Part shown: positions 24,923 to 33,709 of the stretch, piece after piece | How positions within the stretch are numbered: position 1 is the first letter of the stretch | Layout: the number at the start of each line of letters is the position of its first letter | Assembly (NCBI RefSeq): GCF_003289945.1 | Contig: NZ_QMBP01000030.1 | Location: forward strand, 1 to 48,996 | Direction of reading: 5' to 3' | Source: Mesorhizobium hawassense | GTDB lineage: Bacteria > Pseudomonadota > Alphaproteobacteria > Rhizobiales > Rhizobiaceae | Length of the DNA: 48,996 nt | Notes under the pieces: generated by a model | The model's input: the letters and a program-made list of their open reading frames with translations, nothing else | Database searches by the model: none | Told to the model about the DNA's origin: nothing | Position numbers and translations under genes: made by a program

Positions 24923-25567
24923 ATGGAACAGACGAAAATTGACCAACTAATCGACCGTGAGGCGATCCGCGACTGCCTCTATCAGTACTGCCGCGGGATC
25001 GACCGCGCCGATGAAGCGGCGCTACGCAGCGCGTACTGGCCCGATGCGCATGACAATCACGGAGCCTATTGCGGTCCTGCAGAGGGGTTCATCGAGTTTG
25101 CACTCGGTGTCTTCAAGACCGGACCGCGTAACATCCACCAAGTCACCAACATCCTGATCGAATTCCTCAACTCGGCAGAGGCTGCGGTCGAGAGCTATTT
25201 TACCGCTCTGCAACGCGCACCGGACATAGACGGAGACGTACGCCAGACGCTTCTGTGCGGCCGTTACTGCGATCTGTTTCACAAGAGGGAAGGGGAGTGG
25301 CGGATTGCCGAACGGACGGTAGTCTTCGATTGGATAGAGGAGCAGATCCCAGCAGCGATCGTTGAGGCAGAACGGTTCGGCCCGCGACGTCCGATCGGAG
25401 CACCGCATCCGGATGATCCGGTCTACAGGCTCGGAAAGCGTCGCATACCTTCTCGCCATGACTCTTCGGAGGCTTCGAACGAGACAGCCGCATCGGCCGA
25501 GGCGACTCAAGAAGGCCATGACAACTTTGCGATGCCACAGCGATCCCGGCGAAAGACTGCCCGGTGA
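24923..25567 (+). CDS. SnoaL-like / NTF2-like protein
   Basis: From ATG 24923 the product has 214 residues. The first 150 form a SnoaL_4/NTF2-like unit: LIDREAIRDCLYQYCRGIDR, then a WPDAHDNHGAY segment, a TNILIEFLN strand and LLCGRYCDLFHKREGEWRIAERTVVFDW. Proteins of this kind are cyclases, hydratases, dehydratases or dioxygenase subunits. The last 60 residues are low-complexity and rich in Ser, Glu and Arg. It belongs to the P450 operon and probably acts on the same pathway. The start is uncertain because the ribosome binding site is weak. Confidence 0.75.
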   Translation: MEQTKIDQLIDREAIRDCLYQYCRGIDRADEAALRSAYWPDAHDNHGAYCGPAEGFIEFALGVFKTGPRNIHQVTNILIEFLNSAEAAVESYFTALQRAPDIDGDVRQTLLCGRYCDLFHKREGEWRIAERTVVFDWIEEQIPAAIVEAERFGPRRPIGAPHPDDPVYRLGKRRIPSRHDSSEASNETAASAEATQEGHDNFAMPQRSRRKTAR

Positions 25568-25878
25568 AGATGCGCCAAATTGGATTGCCTATCTGCCCGC
25601 GACGGCGTGAGCGATCGGGTCTGTCCCACGAGCCCGCCGGCGAAACTGGTTGTGCCCAGATGTACGCACCGATCATCCAGGCAAGCTCCTGTCCTTGGCC
25701 GGTTCCTCAGCAGCCTCGGCTACCAAATCGGAAGTTGGTCCGCCGCCGGATCGCTGCGGCGTCTTTCCGGTTCCGCAACTGGCCAGCGCCAGGACGCGCT
25801 GCTTTAACGCGACGCATCTTTTGCCGCTCAAATTGATGGCCTGAAATCGCGGAAGGGAGCGCAGGAGAACTCCTCATC

Positions 25879-27477
25879 GTGCAGGCAGGACGCATTATCA
25901 TCATTACGGGCGCCGCGGGTGGGATCGGCCGTGCGCTGGTCGAAGTTCTTGCCAGGGATGGAGACACTGTCATTGCGGTAGACCTTCCTGGCAGTGGCGT
26001 CGTTGAACTCGCCCGTGGTCTCGGCCACCCGCATATCGGCCTCGAGTGCGACGTCTCGCGCGAGGAGGACGTGCTCGCGCTTTACGGTCGGGTCGAAGCA
26101 CAGTTCGCCCAGATCAGCGTCCTCATCAACAACGCCGCGATGGGACCCACCATGGCTGCGAGCGTCGACACTGGTGTCGAAGCCTTCCGCCTGGCCCTGG
26201 CAGTAAACTTAATTGGACCGTTTGTCATGGCCCGCGAAGCGGCGAAGCTCATGAGGCCGGGCGGCGCCATCGTCAACGTCGCTTCGATTGCGGGCGTCGT
26301 AGGCAATCCCAAGCGCAACGCCTACGCGGCCTCAAAAGCGGGCCTGATCTCGTTGACGAAGTCGCTTGCATGCGAGTTGGCTTCTCGCGGCATTCGCGTG
26401 ACAGCGGTAGCGCCCGGCTACGTGCGCACGCCGATGGTGGCAGAACTGGACCGGGCGGGCAAAGTGGACCTAGCGGCCGTGCGCCGCCGCGTGCCGCTGG
26501 GGCGTTTGGCGCGCCCGGACGAGATCGCCTTCGCCGTGCGGTTTCTGACCAGCTCGCAGGCGCGCTACATCACCGGTTCAGTGCTGGCAGTCGACGGAGG
26601 CTGGATGTCATTCAACCAGCCGGGGGATGCGTACCCGCCGGTGGATGGGACACCTCAAGCCGAACGCTGTTGTCCGGCCGAACACACCGATGCGCGAATC
26701 GTGCTCGTCACCGGCGGCGCGAACGGCATAGGCGCAGCCGTCGTTCGCCGCTTTGCAGCAAACGGCGATACCGTTGTGATTGCGGATAGGGATGGCGCTG
26801 CAGCGGCAGAGCTCGCTGTGTGGCTCCGCGGCAAGAACCCGGCCAAATGCGTGGATGTGGCCGTCGAGAGCGAGGTGGTAGCTCTATTCGAGGAACTGCG
26901 GGCGCGCTTCGGGCGCATTGATGTGCTCGTCAACGGTGCTGCTGCCGCCGACACTTTGTTGTTGGGGATCGAACAATTACCGGAACACATCCAACACGTC
27001 CTGGATGTCAATCTTACCGGGGCTTTCACCTGCGCTCGCGAAGCGATCAAGGCGATGCGCGCTGGCGGCGTGATCCTCAACATCGGATCGATCAACAGTT
27101 TTCTGCCTTTCGCGCCGCGCCATGCTTATGGTGCCTCCCAGGCGGGGCTGGACATTCTGACCCGATGCCTGGCGGCCGAACTCGGGCCGGTCGGCATACG
27201 GACGGCCACCGTCGCTCCTGGCTTCATTTCCACGCCTGGCGTTGCTCAGTTGGCGAAGGTCGGCCGCATCAACATGAAAACGATCGCGCGACGCATCCCG
27301 ATGGGCAGGCTGGGACAACCAAAAGACATCGCTGACGCAGCCTTCTTCCTGGCCTCGCCCTCCGCCTCATACGTGAACGGCTCCATCCTGTACGTGGACG
27401 GCGGCTGGACCTCATTCGGTGATGCGGGAAACGCCAGCGAACTGGATAACGGGTATTTTGCGGAGGCCGCCTGTTGA
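25879..27477 (+). CDS. Double short-chain dehydrogenase/reductase (tandem SDR fusion)
   Basis: A GTG start with AGGAG upstream gives 532 residues made of two SDR units. Unit 1 has TGAAGGIGRA, NNAA, and the active-site Tyr149/Lys153 pair in AYAASKAG. Unit 2 has TGGANGIGAA and Tyr417, but Gln421 replaces the catalytic Lys (AYGASQAG). Each unit ends with the SDR tail SVLAVDGGW or SILYVDGGW. Unit 1 may be the only active oxidoreductase. A similar double SDR (y4vI) is known from NGR234. It is the last gene of the P450 operon, about 310 bp after the SnoaL-like gene; that gap shows no other gene. Confidence 0.9.
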   Translation: MQAGRIIIITGAAGGIGRALVEVLARDGDTVIAVDLPGSGVVELARGLGHPHIGLECDVSREEDVLALYGRVEAQFAQISVLINNAAMGPTMAASVDTGVEAFRLALAVNLIGPFVMAREAAKLMRPGGAIVNVASIAGVVGNPKRNAYAASKAGLISLTKSLACELASRGIRVTAVAPGYVRTPMVAELDRAGKVDLAAVRRRVPLGRLARPDEIAFAVRFLTSSQARYITGSVLAVDGGWMSFNQPGDAYPPVDGTPQAERCCPAEHTDARIVLVTGGANGIGAAVVRRFAANGDTVVIADRDGAAAAELAVWLRGKNPAKCVDVAVESEVVALFEELRARFGRIDVLVNGAAAADTLLLGIEQLPEHIQHVLDVNLTGAFTCAREAIKAMRAGGVILNIGSINSFLPFAPRHAYGASQAGLDILTRCLAAELGPVGIRTATVAPGFISTPGVAQLAKVGRINMKTIARRIPMGRLGQPKDIADAAFFLASPSASYVNGSILYVDGGWTSFGDAGNASELDNGYFAEAAC

Positions 27478-27479
27478 TC

Positions 27480-28470
27480 GTCGACTTTTCGCCAGCCGAC
27501 GGGCTGCGGCTCATCGAAGCCGAGTTCGTCCAAGGGTTCAAGGTCCGGTTGGCAGTCGCGGGGCGGCTAGCTGCGCAACATTTTTGCATGCATCTGATCT
27601 TTTGAGCCAATCATTTCCCGTCGCCCCGCTCGGCGCAAAATCTTGCGCGCATTCCTTGGATAAACGGCTGCTCATGTCCGGAGGAAGGCAAACGCAGCGT
27701 CGCAAGGATCAAGAACGGCATCTCGTTGGACTGAGGGCACGTTCGTCAGTAGTATGAGGCGGCTAACCTTGACCGCCATCGAGCCGTAGGTGCGCCTTTC
27801 CCGGGCACGTTCCACAGCAGTAGGGAATGTTCATCTCCTGGTCGCGGTGCGCTGGGCTCGACTCGGCTCGGGTCGAGACCTTCTCGTTTCGGAAGCAGCA
27901 CAAGTATGTGAGAGAACGAACAAACGGATCGCCGGGACCGAGGTCCCTTATGCAAGAGCTACGCGGCTCTCACTGGTGTCATCGGACGATGCGGCGTTCG
28001 AGCGCGCGATACGATCCGAACCCTGATGACTACTTGTAGATCGGTCGCTCGGTCGCTACGGCGCTTTTGAGGGCGCGCTCCCTCGCTCCCTAGCGTCTCG
28101 GCCCTTGCTCGACATGCGGCGGGCTGGAGCAAAGACGATTGGAAGCTTTTAGGATCGGCTAAGACGAATTTTTGATCGGCCCTTCAGCCAACACGCAGTA
28201 GCCCTGCCCTCCGCGTTTTTCGGGCGTTTCTCTAGGCTACCTCCGTTGAGGAGGGCTTACTGTCTGTGCATTTAGTCTCGGCTCACGCCGCGGGTCCCGC
28301 TGCCGTCACACGGACGAGAAACTGCCGTGACTGACCGAGCTTCAACAGGCCGGTTGGGGACGCGAAGAAGCGGCCATAGTCATTCGAGTGATGGACTCGC
28401 TCGTTTTGGCCGCAAGCGGCTCGGAGGAAAGCAAACGCAGCCTCGCAAGGATCAAGAACGGATCGCGTTG
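27480..28470. other. Spacer with a degenerate copy of the rpoN 3' end
   Basis: About 1 kb between convergent genes. The only structure found is a direct repeat of the rpoN 3' region (27681-27840, listed separately). The other ORFs are short and lack ribosome binding sites. Confidence 0.4.
27681..27840 (-). repeat. Degenerate duplicate of the rpoN 3' end
   Basis: This segment aligns along its length with 28423-28580: both contain GAGGAAxGCAAACGCAG, CGCAAGGATCAAGAACGG, GTTCGTCAG, TATGAGGC and GGGxATGTTCATC in order. In 28473-28580 the sequence encodes the RpoN C-terminus; here the same strand gives EMNIPYCC and then loses the frame. It is a direct duplication that has decayed. Confidence 0.75.
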
Positions 28471-28472
28471 GA

Positions 28473-29954
28473 CTAAGAGCCGCGTTCGTCAGCGATATGA
28501 GGCTGCCAAGCTTGATCGCCTTTGAGCTGTAGGCGCTTTTCCCGGCGCCGGTGCACGGAGGAGGGGATGTTCATCGCCTCGCGATATTTTGTGACCGTGC
28601 GGCGCGCGACAATGATGCCGCTTTCCTTCAACTGGACGGCGATGTCGTCGTCGGAAAGCACGCGACCGGTCGATTCTTGAGCAATTATCGCTTTGATCCG
28701 ATGGCGGACAGCTTCGGCGGAGTGCGCGTCGCCGCCTTGGCAGGAGGCAATCGCAACAGTGAAAAAATACTTCAGTTCCAACACCCCGCGTGGTGTAAGC
28801 ATATACTTGTTCGAGGTCACCCGGCTCACCGTCGACTCATGCACATTGATCGCCTCAGCGACAGTCCTGAGATTGAGTGGTCGCAGGTGGGCGACGCCGT
28901 GTTCAAAAAAGGCATCCTGTTGGCGCACGATTTCAGCCGCAACCTTAAGAATGGTCTTGGCGCGCTGATCGAGGCTGCGGATTAGCCAGTTCGCGTTTTG
29001 CAGACATTCGTTCAGAAATGCCTGATCTTTAGAGTTCTGGCCGGTGTGTCGCGAAACTTCTGCGAAATAGGTTTGGTTGATCAAAACCTTGGGCAATGCG
29101 TCCGGGTCAAGTTCGATCTGCCATCCACCTCCGGGCGAGGGCGTGACCCAGACGTCGGGTATGATGGATTCGGGCGCTCCGGATTGGAACCGGTTTCCAG
29201 GCTTGGGGTCGAGCGCACGGATTTCATGCAACATCTCGAGAAGGTCGTCCTCATCAACGCAGCAATACTGCTTCAACGCCTGAAAATCGCGTCTGGCAAC
29301 CATCTCAAGGTTCGCAACCAGAGCGGCAATGGCCGGGTCGAACCGATCTCGCTGACGCAACTGGATCTCGAGACATTCGCTCAGAGTACGAGCAAAAATT
29401 CCCGGTGGATCAAACTGCTGCAGGGTTGCGAGAACCCGTTCCACATCCGTCTCGCGGGCGTTCAGTCTGCCGGCCAGTTCCAAAAGGTCCACCCGAAGAT
29501 AGCCCGTATCTTCCAGATTAGCTGCTAGCTCTCCGGCAATCAGCCTCTCCTGTGGTGTGAATGCAGTGAGCGCGATCTGACCAGCGACGTGGTCGTGCAA
29601 TGTTTCGGTGCAGGCGGCAAACTCGGCCACGGCAGGGCGACTGTCCGCAGGGATGTTCGTCGTATTGCGCAGCGATTTCCATTCCCCCAGTCGCTCGGCG
29701 GCCGCCGTGATCGTCGGCCTATCGATGTCTTTTTCGCGTGCGCCGGTGGACTGGTCTACCGAAATCGCCGCGTCGCCAAGAGCCTCACCGTCGTTTGAAG
29801 CTGGCTCCAAAAGCGGATTTTTCTCGAGTTCCTGCTCCACGAATTGATGCAGTTCGGCGCGCGCCAGTTGCAACAGGCGCATCGACTCAATGAGCTGAGG
29901 CGATGCCACCATTGATTGGTTCTGGCGTTGAACCAGCCTTGCCGAGGACAGCAT
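28473..29954 (-). CDS. rpoN: RNA polymerase sigma-54 factor (symbiotic RpoN)
   Basis: A 493-residue sigma-54. Region I is glutamine-rich (MLSSARLVQRQNQSMVAS), the acidic region follows (NPLLEPASNDGE), and the RpoN box sits at about 450-460 as ARRTVTKYREA, with Thr where most family members have Ala. The C-terminus has an extra RRREKRLQLKGDQAWQ tail. It follows prxS by 70 bp and lies beside nif genes, as rpoN2 does in Rhizobium etli; a second housekeeping rpoN elsewhere in the genome is expected. It is likely to be expressed with the irr-like and prxS genes, feeding the NifA/sigma-54 circuit. Confidence 0.95.
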   Translation of the reverse strand: MLSSARLVQRQNQSMVASPQLIESMRLLQLARAELHQFVEQELEKNPLLEPASNDGEALGDAAISVDQSTGAREKDIDRPTITAAAERLGEWKSLRNTTNIPADSRPAVAEFAACTETLHDHVAGQIALTAFTPQERLIAGELAANLEDTGYLRVDLLELAGRLNARETDVERVLATLQQFDPPGIFARTLSECLEIQLRQRDRFDPAIAALVANLEMVARRDFQALKQYCCVDEDDLLEMLHEIRALDPKPGNRFQSGAPESIIPDVWVTPSPGGGWQIELDPDALPKVLINQTYFAEVSRHTGQNSKDQAFLNECLQNANWLIRSLDQRAKTILKVAAEIVRQQDAFFEHGVAHLRPLNLRTVAEAINVHESTVSRVTSNKYMLTPRGVLELKYFFTVAIASCQGGDAHSAEAVRHRIKAIIAQESTGRVLSDDDIAVQLKESGIIVARRTVTKYREAMNIPSSVHRRREKRLQLKGDQAWQPHIADERGS

Positions 29955-30024
29955 GTTGATCGCGAAACTCCGATCGAGGAAGCTCTTGGCCGTGCATTAA
30001 TGGGATTGCCAGACGCTCACTTGA

Positions 30025-30558
30025 TCATGCGACGGCCTGCAGTGTTTCAAGAACGTTCTGCGGGGATGAGACGTCATAGGGGTCGGTCTCGCAGTTGTCG
30101 GAGAAACCTTCTTCCTCGAACCACTGCTCCACCGCACCGTCGTTGATCAGGGCGGCGTAGCGCCAGGAGCGCATTCCGAAGCCGAGGTTGTCCTTCGCAA
30201 CCAGCATGCCCATCTTGCGGGTGAACTCGCCTGAGCCGTCCGGGATAAGCTCGACCTTCTGCAGCCCCAAAGACTTACCCCACGCATTCATGACGAAGGC
30301 ATCGTTGACGGAGATGCAGTAGATTGCGTCAATTCCCTCCTTCTTGAACTCATCATAGAGCTTTTCGAAATTCGGCAGGTGGTAGGTCGAGCAGGTCGGG
30401 GTGAAGGCGCCGGGCAGCGAGAACAGGATGACGCGCTTGCCATCGAAATATTCGTCGGATGTCTTGTCTTGCCAGCAGTATGGATTTGGCCCGTCGACGG
30501 ACTCATCGCGAACACGCGTGCGAAAAGTAACGAAGGGAACCTTCTTCGTGATGGTCAT
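30025..30558 (-). CDS. prxS: Peroxiredoxin PrxS
   Basis: From the ATG at 30558 (AAAGGAG, 7-bp spacing) the product has 177 residues. It belongs to the Prx5-type peroxiredoxins: FSLPGAFTPTCSTYHLPNF holds the peroxidatic Cys, with NDAFVMNAWGK and MRSWRYAALI downstream, and a second Cys (SDNCETDPYD) near the end that may be the resolving residue. It reduces hydrogen peroxide and organic peroxides. In R. etli prxS is co-transcribed with rpoN2 under NifA/sigma-54 control; the same order is seen here. Confidence 0.93.
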   Translation of the reverse strand: MTITKKVPFVTFRTRVRDESVDGPNPYCWQDKTSDEYFDGKRVILFSLPGAFTPTCSTYHLPNFEKLYDEFKKEGIDAIYCISVNDAFVMNAWGKSLGLQKVELIPDGSGEFTRKMGMLVAKDNLGFGMRSWRYAALINDGAVEQWFEEEGFSDNCETDPYDVSSPQNVLETLQAVA

Positions 30559-30595
30559 CAAGTTGCTCCTTTTGGAAGAAAGCTGGCGCGGCTTT

Positions 30596-31192
30596 CTAGG
30601 TTTGGGCCGACGCGAAATAGACTCGGATGGCATGCCGGACATGAGATGAAGGCCTTTGCGGCTTCCAAATCCCTCTTCCGTCCGGTGGTACTGGAAGGGC
30701 TTGGCCCATCCTCTTTGTACCTGAACTGCCGGATCGAGGGTCGATTTGGACGAATCCAGCGATCCTTTCAGTGCAAATGACGCTGCAACGGATGTCGATG
30801 ACTGGCTGCTTGTCGTCGAGGAGAAAGTCGTGGTGATCGATAGTGTTAGTCTCGAAATAGGCGTGTGGCGCCGCAAGTGCGATGTCGCGCAAGAGCCTCC
30901 CTTCACGAAACTGGTTCAGCGTTTTGTAGATGCTTGCCAGTGACGCGCCGACGTTAGCTTGGGTGGCCCTTTGAGGGAACACTCTAGCATTCACATGCTC
31001 CAACGAAGCCGGACGATGAGGACGGGCAAGCAGCAATTGGGCCAACGCCAGGTATTTGGATGTTGGCCGGGGACCAGACGCGCGCTGAAAAGCTACCGAG
31101 CATGGACGTCTGGAGGGGACGACCTTCCGGTGTTTATCCGCGATGGGCACCCTCTCCTCAGGCGCTTGTCTGGAGCGTCGCCTTTCAGCCAT
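30596..31192 (-). CDS. Irr-like Fur family regulator (atypical, possibly degenerate)
   Basis: The 198-residue product has an Irr-like core: PRPTSKYLALAQLLLARPHR, NVGASLASIYKTLNQFREG, LLRDIALAAPHAYFETNT and DHHDFLLDD. Irr controls iron and heme genes in rhizobia and responds to heme. Differences from usual Irr proteins: the HHH heme motif is HHD, no N-terminal heme-regulatory CP motif is clear, about 25 residues seem inserted after VIDIRCSV, and the C-terminus is unusual. It may be divergent or inactive. It lies 37 bp upstream of prxS, with a sigma-54 promoter 47 bp upstream of its ATG, so it should be co-transcribed with prxS and rpoN. Confidence 0.7.
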   Translation of the reverse strand: MAERRRSRQAPEERVPIADKHRKVVPSRRPCSVAFQRASGPRPTSKYLALAQLLLARPHRPASLEHVNARVFPQRATQANVGASLASIYKTLNQFREGRLLRDIALAAPHAYFETNTIDHHDFLLDDKQPVIDIRCSVICTERIAGFVQIDPRSGSSGTKRMGQALPVPPDGRGIWKPQRPSSHVRHAIRVYFASAQT

Positions 31193-31238
31193 GGTTTGCT
31201 CTCAGTTTGTGTGTGCTTCGATGGTTCTGACAAGCTGG

Positions 31239-31254
31239 TGCAAATGCCATGCCA
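31239..31254 (-). promoter_or_regulatory. Sigma-54 promoter of irr-like-prxS-rpoN
   Basis: The minus strand reads TGGCATGGCATTTGCA, with GG-N10-GC spacing and a perfect -12 TTGCA. The best upstream activator candidate, TGTCGACCGTGTAACG at 31367-31382, misses the last base of TGT-N10-ACA. Confidence 0.75.
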
Positions 31255-31359
31255 TCTGGCTTGAAGCAGAGATCGCTGCGATTTCGCTTGAACAGAAGGA
31301 CCACGCCTTCGCGGCAGCCACGGGGGCAAAGCCCGCCGGTAGGTGGCGATCGCATCAGA

Positions 31360-31895
31360 CTAGGAATGTCGACCGTGTAACGTCAAAACCCCCGCCGGCG
31401 GCGGCGCCTGCGCCATCGTCCCTATCCCGCATTGATCACCAGTTTCCTTTCCGGCGCCGCATTGCTGCCGCGGCGGCAACAGCCCGCGGGCACCTCGGCG
31501 AGACGCGTTTAATGCCCAGCGAAGGTGAAAGCTGTCTCGAACAGACCGTTCGATGAATTGTCCGGAGGTGGACAAAAATGTCGGAAGCTCGACCAAGGTC
31601 GGGTCGGGTCGCGGGAATGGCGAAGATGTGCAATGGACGCGCTTGTGGAGGTCCTGCACGGCGTCAGAGGTGACCGAGAACTTGCGGCGGCACACAGAAC
31701 ACTAGAAGGCACGCCTGCGGAGCGGGTAGAGTCGAGAACGTTGCAGTGGCGGCAGACAGGCTCACCATCCCTCTCGGGCTGGAGACAGCAGCAGATCGCC
31801 CCGGCTTCGTCTTCGTCAGTTTTGAGAGACACTGGATGAGCAGGTCCCGGCATTCCGGGGCCATCAAGAGCTGGCGGCCGTCCCGGTATTTCACG
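31360..31895 (-). pseudogene. IS1595-type transposase N-terminal remnant (tentative)
   Basis: Minus-strand frames contain LIQCLSKLTKTK, GEPVCRHCNVLDS and CRRKFSVTSDAVQ in the order expected for the zinc-binding N-terminus of IS1595-family transposases (typically GEPxCPHC...CRxCRxQFSVTSGT). The pieces are in different frames and the catalytic domain is missing. It is at most a decayed fragment. The assignment rests on short motifs. Confidence 0.45.
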
Positions 31896-31899
31896 CCCC

Positions 31900-32500
31900 C
31901 CCCCGCACCTCAGCGTCGTAACCGACGCGAATAAAACGTCACGGATCCAGACGTTTCAGAAACTTCGTGCCAGGGGGCGCCGGAACTCGAGGCGTGGGCG
32001 TCATATTCAGGCTCCTGATACGATGGTCCTCGATACGCATGACGCGGCGGCCCTAGGAGGCTGTCCAAAGCGCCCCGTGCGTGTTCCGCTGAACATGGGG
32101 CGGGCCCTTAGTGAATCTGGCAGTTGGGCCAACTCGCCAGCTGCTTCACCGCATTTCGGTGATGGTTGGCACTGGTTGCCATCTTGCCGCCCGTCGCATT
32201 GCCCTTCAGATAGATCGGGCAGATATATTGCTTGACCGAGGAAGGTAGCCGTTAAGGTTGGTTTGAATGTATTAGGATCGTCGCGCGGAGAAGCTGCGTT
32301 CCCGCGATGTCGACCTTGCGCATTTTGCGTCCAAGCAGATTTCCGCCAAGGAACTTCGCGATGAGAATGGCTTTTTCTCACCCCAAGATCGGTCGAAGGC
32401 CGGTGATCTTGTTCGCGGGGCGTCAATCGCATTGAATGAGTGACGAGCCTGCGCTTTGCGGCGCGTTCAACAGCGGTCGCAAGCGACGGAATCCGATGCG
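31900..32500. other. Spacer upstream of nifH, no gene supported
   Basis: Between the IS1595-like remnant and the nifH control region, ORFs on both strands are short and lack ribosome binding sites. A TGGCAC...TTGCC sequence at 32167-32180 is not a sigma-54 promoter because the spacing is wrong. Confidence 0.4.
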
Positions 32501-32512
32501 TCCTGTCGCCTT

Positions 32513-32528
32513 TGTCGGGTCCGCTACA
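32513..32528. promoter_or_regulatory. NifA upstream activator site of nifH
   Basis: TGTCGGGTCCGCTACA fits TGT-N10-ACA. It begins 104 bp upstream of the -24 element of the nifH promoter. Confidence 0.88.
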
Positions 32529-32616
32529 CAGGAGCTGTTTGCCCATCTGTTGTTTTGCCTCGCGCTAAACGGCTGAAAGCAAATAAGAAATTCTTCTTCT
32601 ACCCGATGAACCAAGT

Positions 32617-32632
32617 TGGCACGAGTTTTGAG
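32617..32632 (+). promoter_or_regulatory. Sigma-54 promoter of nifHDKENX
   Basis: TGGCACGAGTTTTGAG has a perfect -24 (TGGCACG), but the -12 is TTGA, not TTGC. GG-N10-GA spacing is kept. It lies 101 bp upstream of the nifH ATG and matches the duplicate at 13418-13433. Confidence 0.85.
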
Positions 32633-32717
32633 ACCTTCTGTGTGAGGCGGCGAGAGCTGCCGACCGGCATTCATATCGCGGACAACCGCGATGAATGGAA
32701 GAAGGAAGGAAAGTTAC

Positions 32718-33611
32718 ATGTCAGGTCTGCGTCAGATCGCCTTTTACGGCAAAGGCGGCATCGGCAAGTCCACCACCTCCCAAAATACGCTCGCCGCCCT
32801 TGTCGACCTAGGGCAGAGGATCCTCATCGTCGGCTGCGACCCCAAAGCCGACTCCACCCGCCTGATCTTGAACTCAAAGGCGCAGGATACCGTCCTGCAC
32901 CTAGCGGCACAAGAAGGTTCGGTGGAAGACCTCGAACTCGAGGACGTACTCAAGATCGGCTACAAAGGCATCAAGTGCGTGGAATCGGGCGGCCCCGAGC
33001 CGGGTGTCGGCTGCGCCGGCCGAGGCGTCATCACCTCGATCAACTTCCTCGAGGAAAACGGCGCCTATGACGATGTTGACTATGTCTCCTACGACGTGCT
33101 CGGGGACGTGGTGTGCGGCGGTTTTGCGATGCCGATCCGCGAGAACAAGGCCCAGGAAATCTACATCGTCATGTCCGGCGAGATGATGGCGCTCTATGCC
33201 GCCAACAACATCGCCAAGGGCATTTTGAAATACGCCCATTCGGGCGGCGTGCGGCTCGGCGGCCTGATCTGCAACGAGCGCCAAACCGACCGCGAGCTCG
33301 ACCTCGCCGAAGCACTGGCTTCCAAGCTCAATTCCAAGCTCATCCATTTCGTGCCACGCGACAATATCGTCCAGCATGCCGAACTCAGGAAGATGTCGGT
33401 GATCCAGTATGCGCCGAACTCAAAGCAGGCCGGGGAATACCGTGCGCTGGCCGAGAAGATCCATGCCAATTCGGGCCAGGGCACCATCCCGACCCCAATC
33501 ACCATGGAGGAGCTCGAGGACATGCTGCTCGACTTCGGCATCATGAAGACAGACGAGCAGATGCTTGCCGAACTCCAAGCCAAGGAACCGGCGAAGGCGG
33601 CCGCACTGTAA
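32718..33611 (+). CDS. nifH: Nitrogenase iron protein NifH
   Basis: The Fe protein (dinitrogenase reductase) passes electrons to the MoFe protein with ATP hydrolysis and also acts in cofactor maturation. The 297-residue product starts MSGLRQIAFYGKGGIGKST with the P-loop at 11-18. The cluster-binding cysteines appear in VGCAGRGVITS and DVLGDVVCGGFAMP. I chose ATG 32718, which follows GAAGGAAAG; upstream in-frame starts do not match the family. It leads a plus-strand series through nifX and beyond. Confidence 0.98.
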   Translation: MSGLRQIAFYGKGGIGKSTTSQNTLAALVDLGQRILIVGCDPKADSTRLILNSKAQDTVLHLAAQEGSVEDLELEDVLKIGYKGIKCVESGGPEPGVGCAGRGVITSINFLEENGAYDDVDYVSYDVLGDVVCGGFAMPIRENKAQEIYIVMSGEMMALYAANNIAKGILKYAHSGGVRLGGLICNERQTDRELDLAEALASKLNSKLIHFVPRDNIVQHAELRKMSVIQYAPNSKQAGEYRALAEKIHANSGQGTIPTPITMEELEDMLLDFGIMKTDEQMLAELQAKEPAKAAAL

Positions 33612-33709
33612 CGAGCGTTGTCGACTTGAGGTGCACCCTCGACCTAGCGCGCCTTTGGAATAACGGCGCCTCGCCGGTGAGGCGTCACGCGAACCTTGAA
33701 AGGGGTCCC

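Noticed and set aside
23238..27477. P450 operon as the gibberellin biosynthesis operon
   Set aside because: Only one P450 is present and there are no GGPP synthase, CPS or KS genes.
32167..32180. TGGCAC followed by TTGCC as a sigma-54 promoter
   Set aside because: GG to GC spacing is 8, not 10; the real nifH promoter is at 32617.
32007..32546. 179-residue minus-strand ORF
   Set aside because: Covers the nifH NifA site, lacks a ribosome binding site and has no family features.
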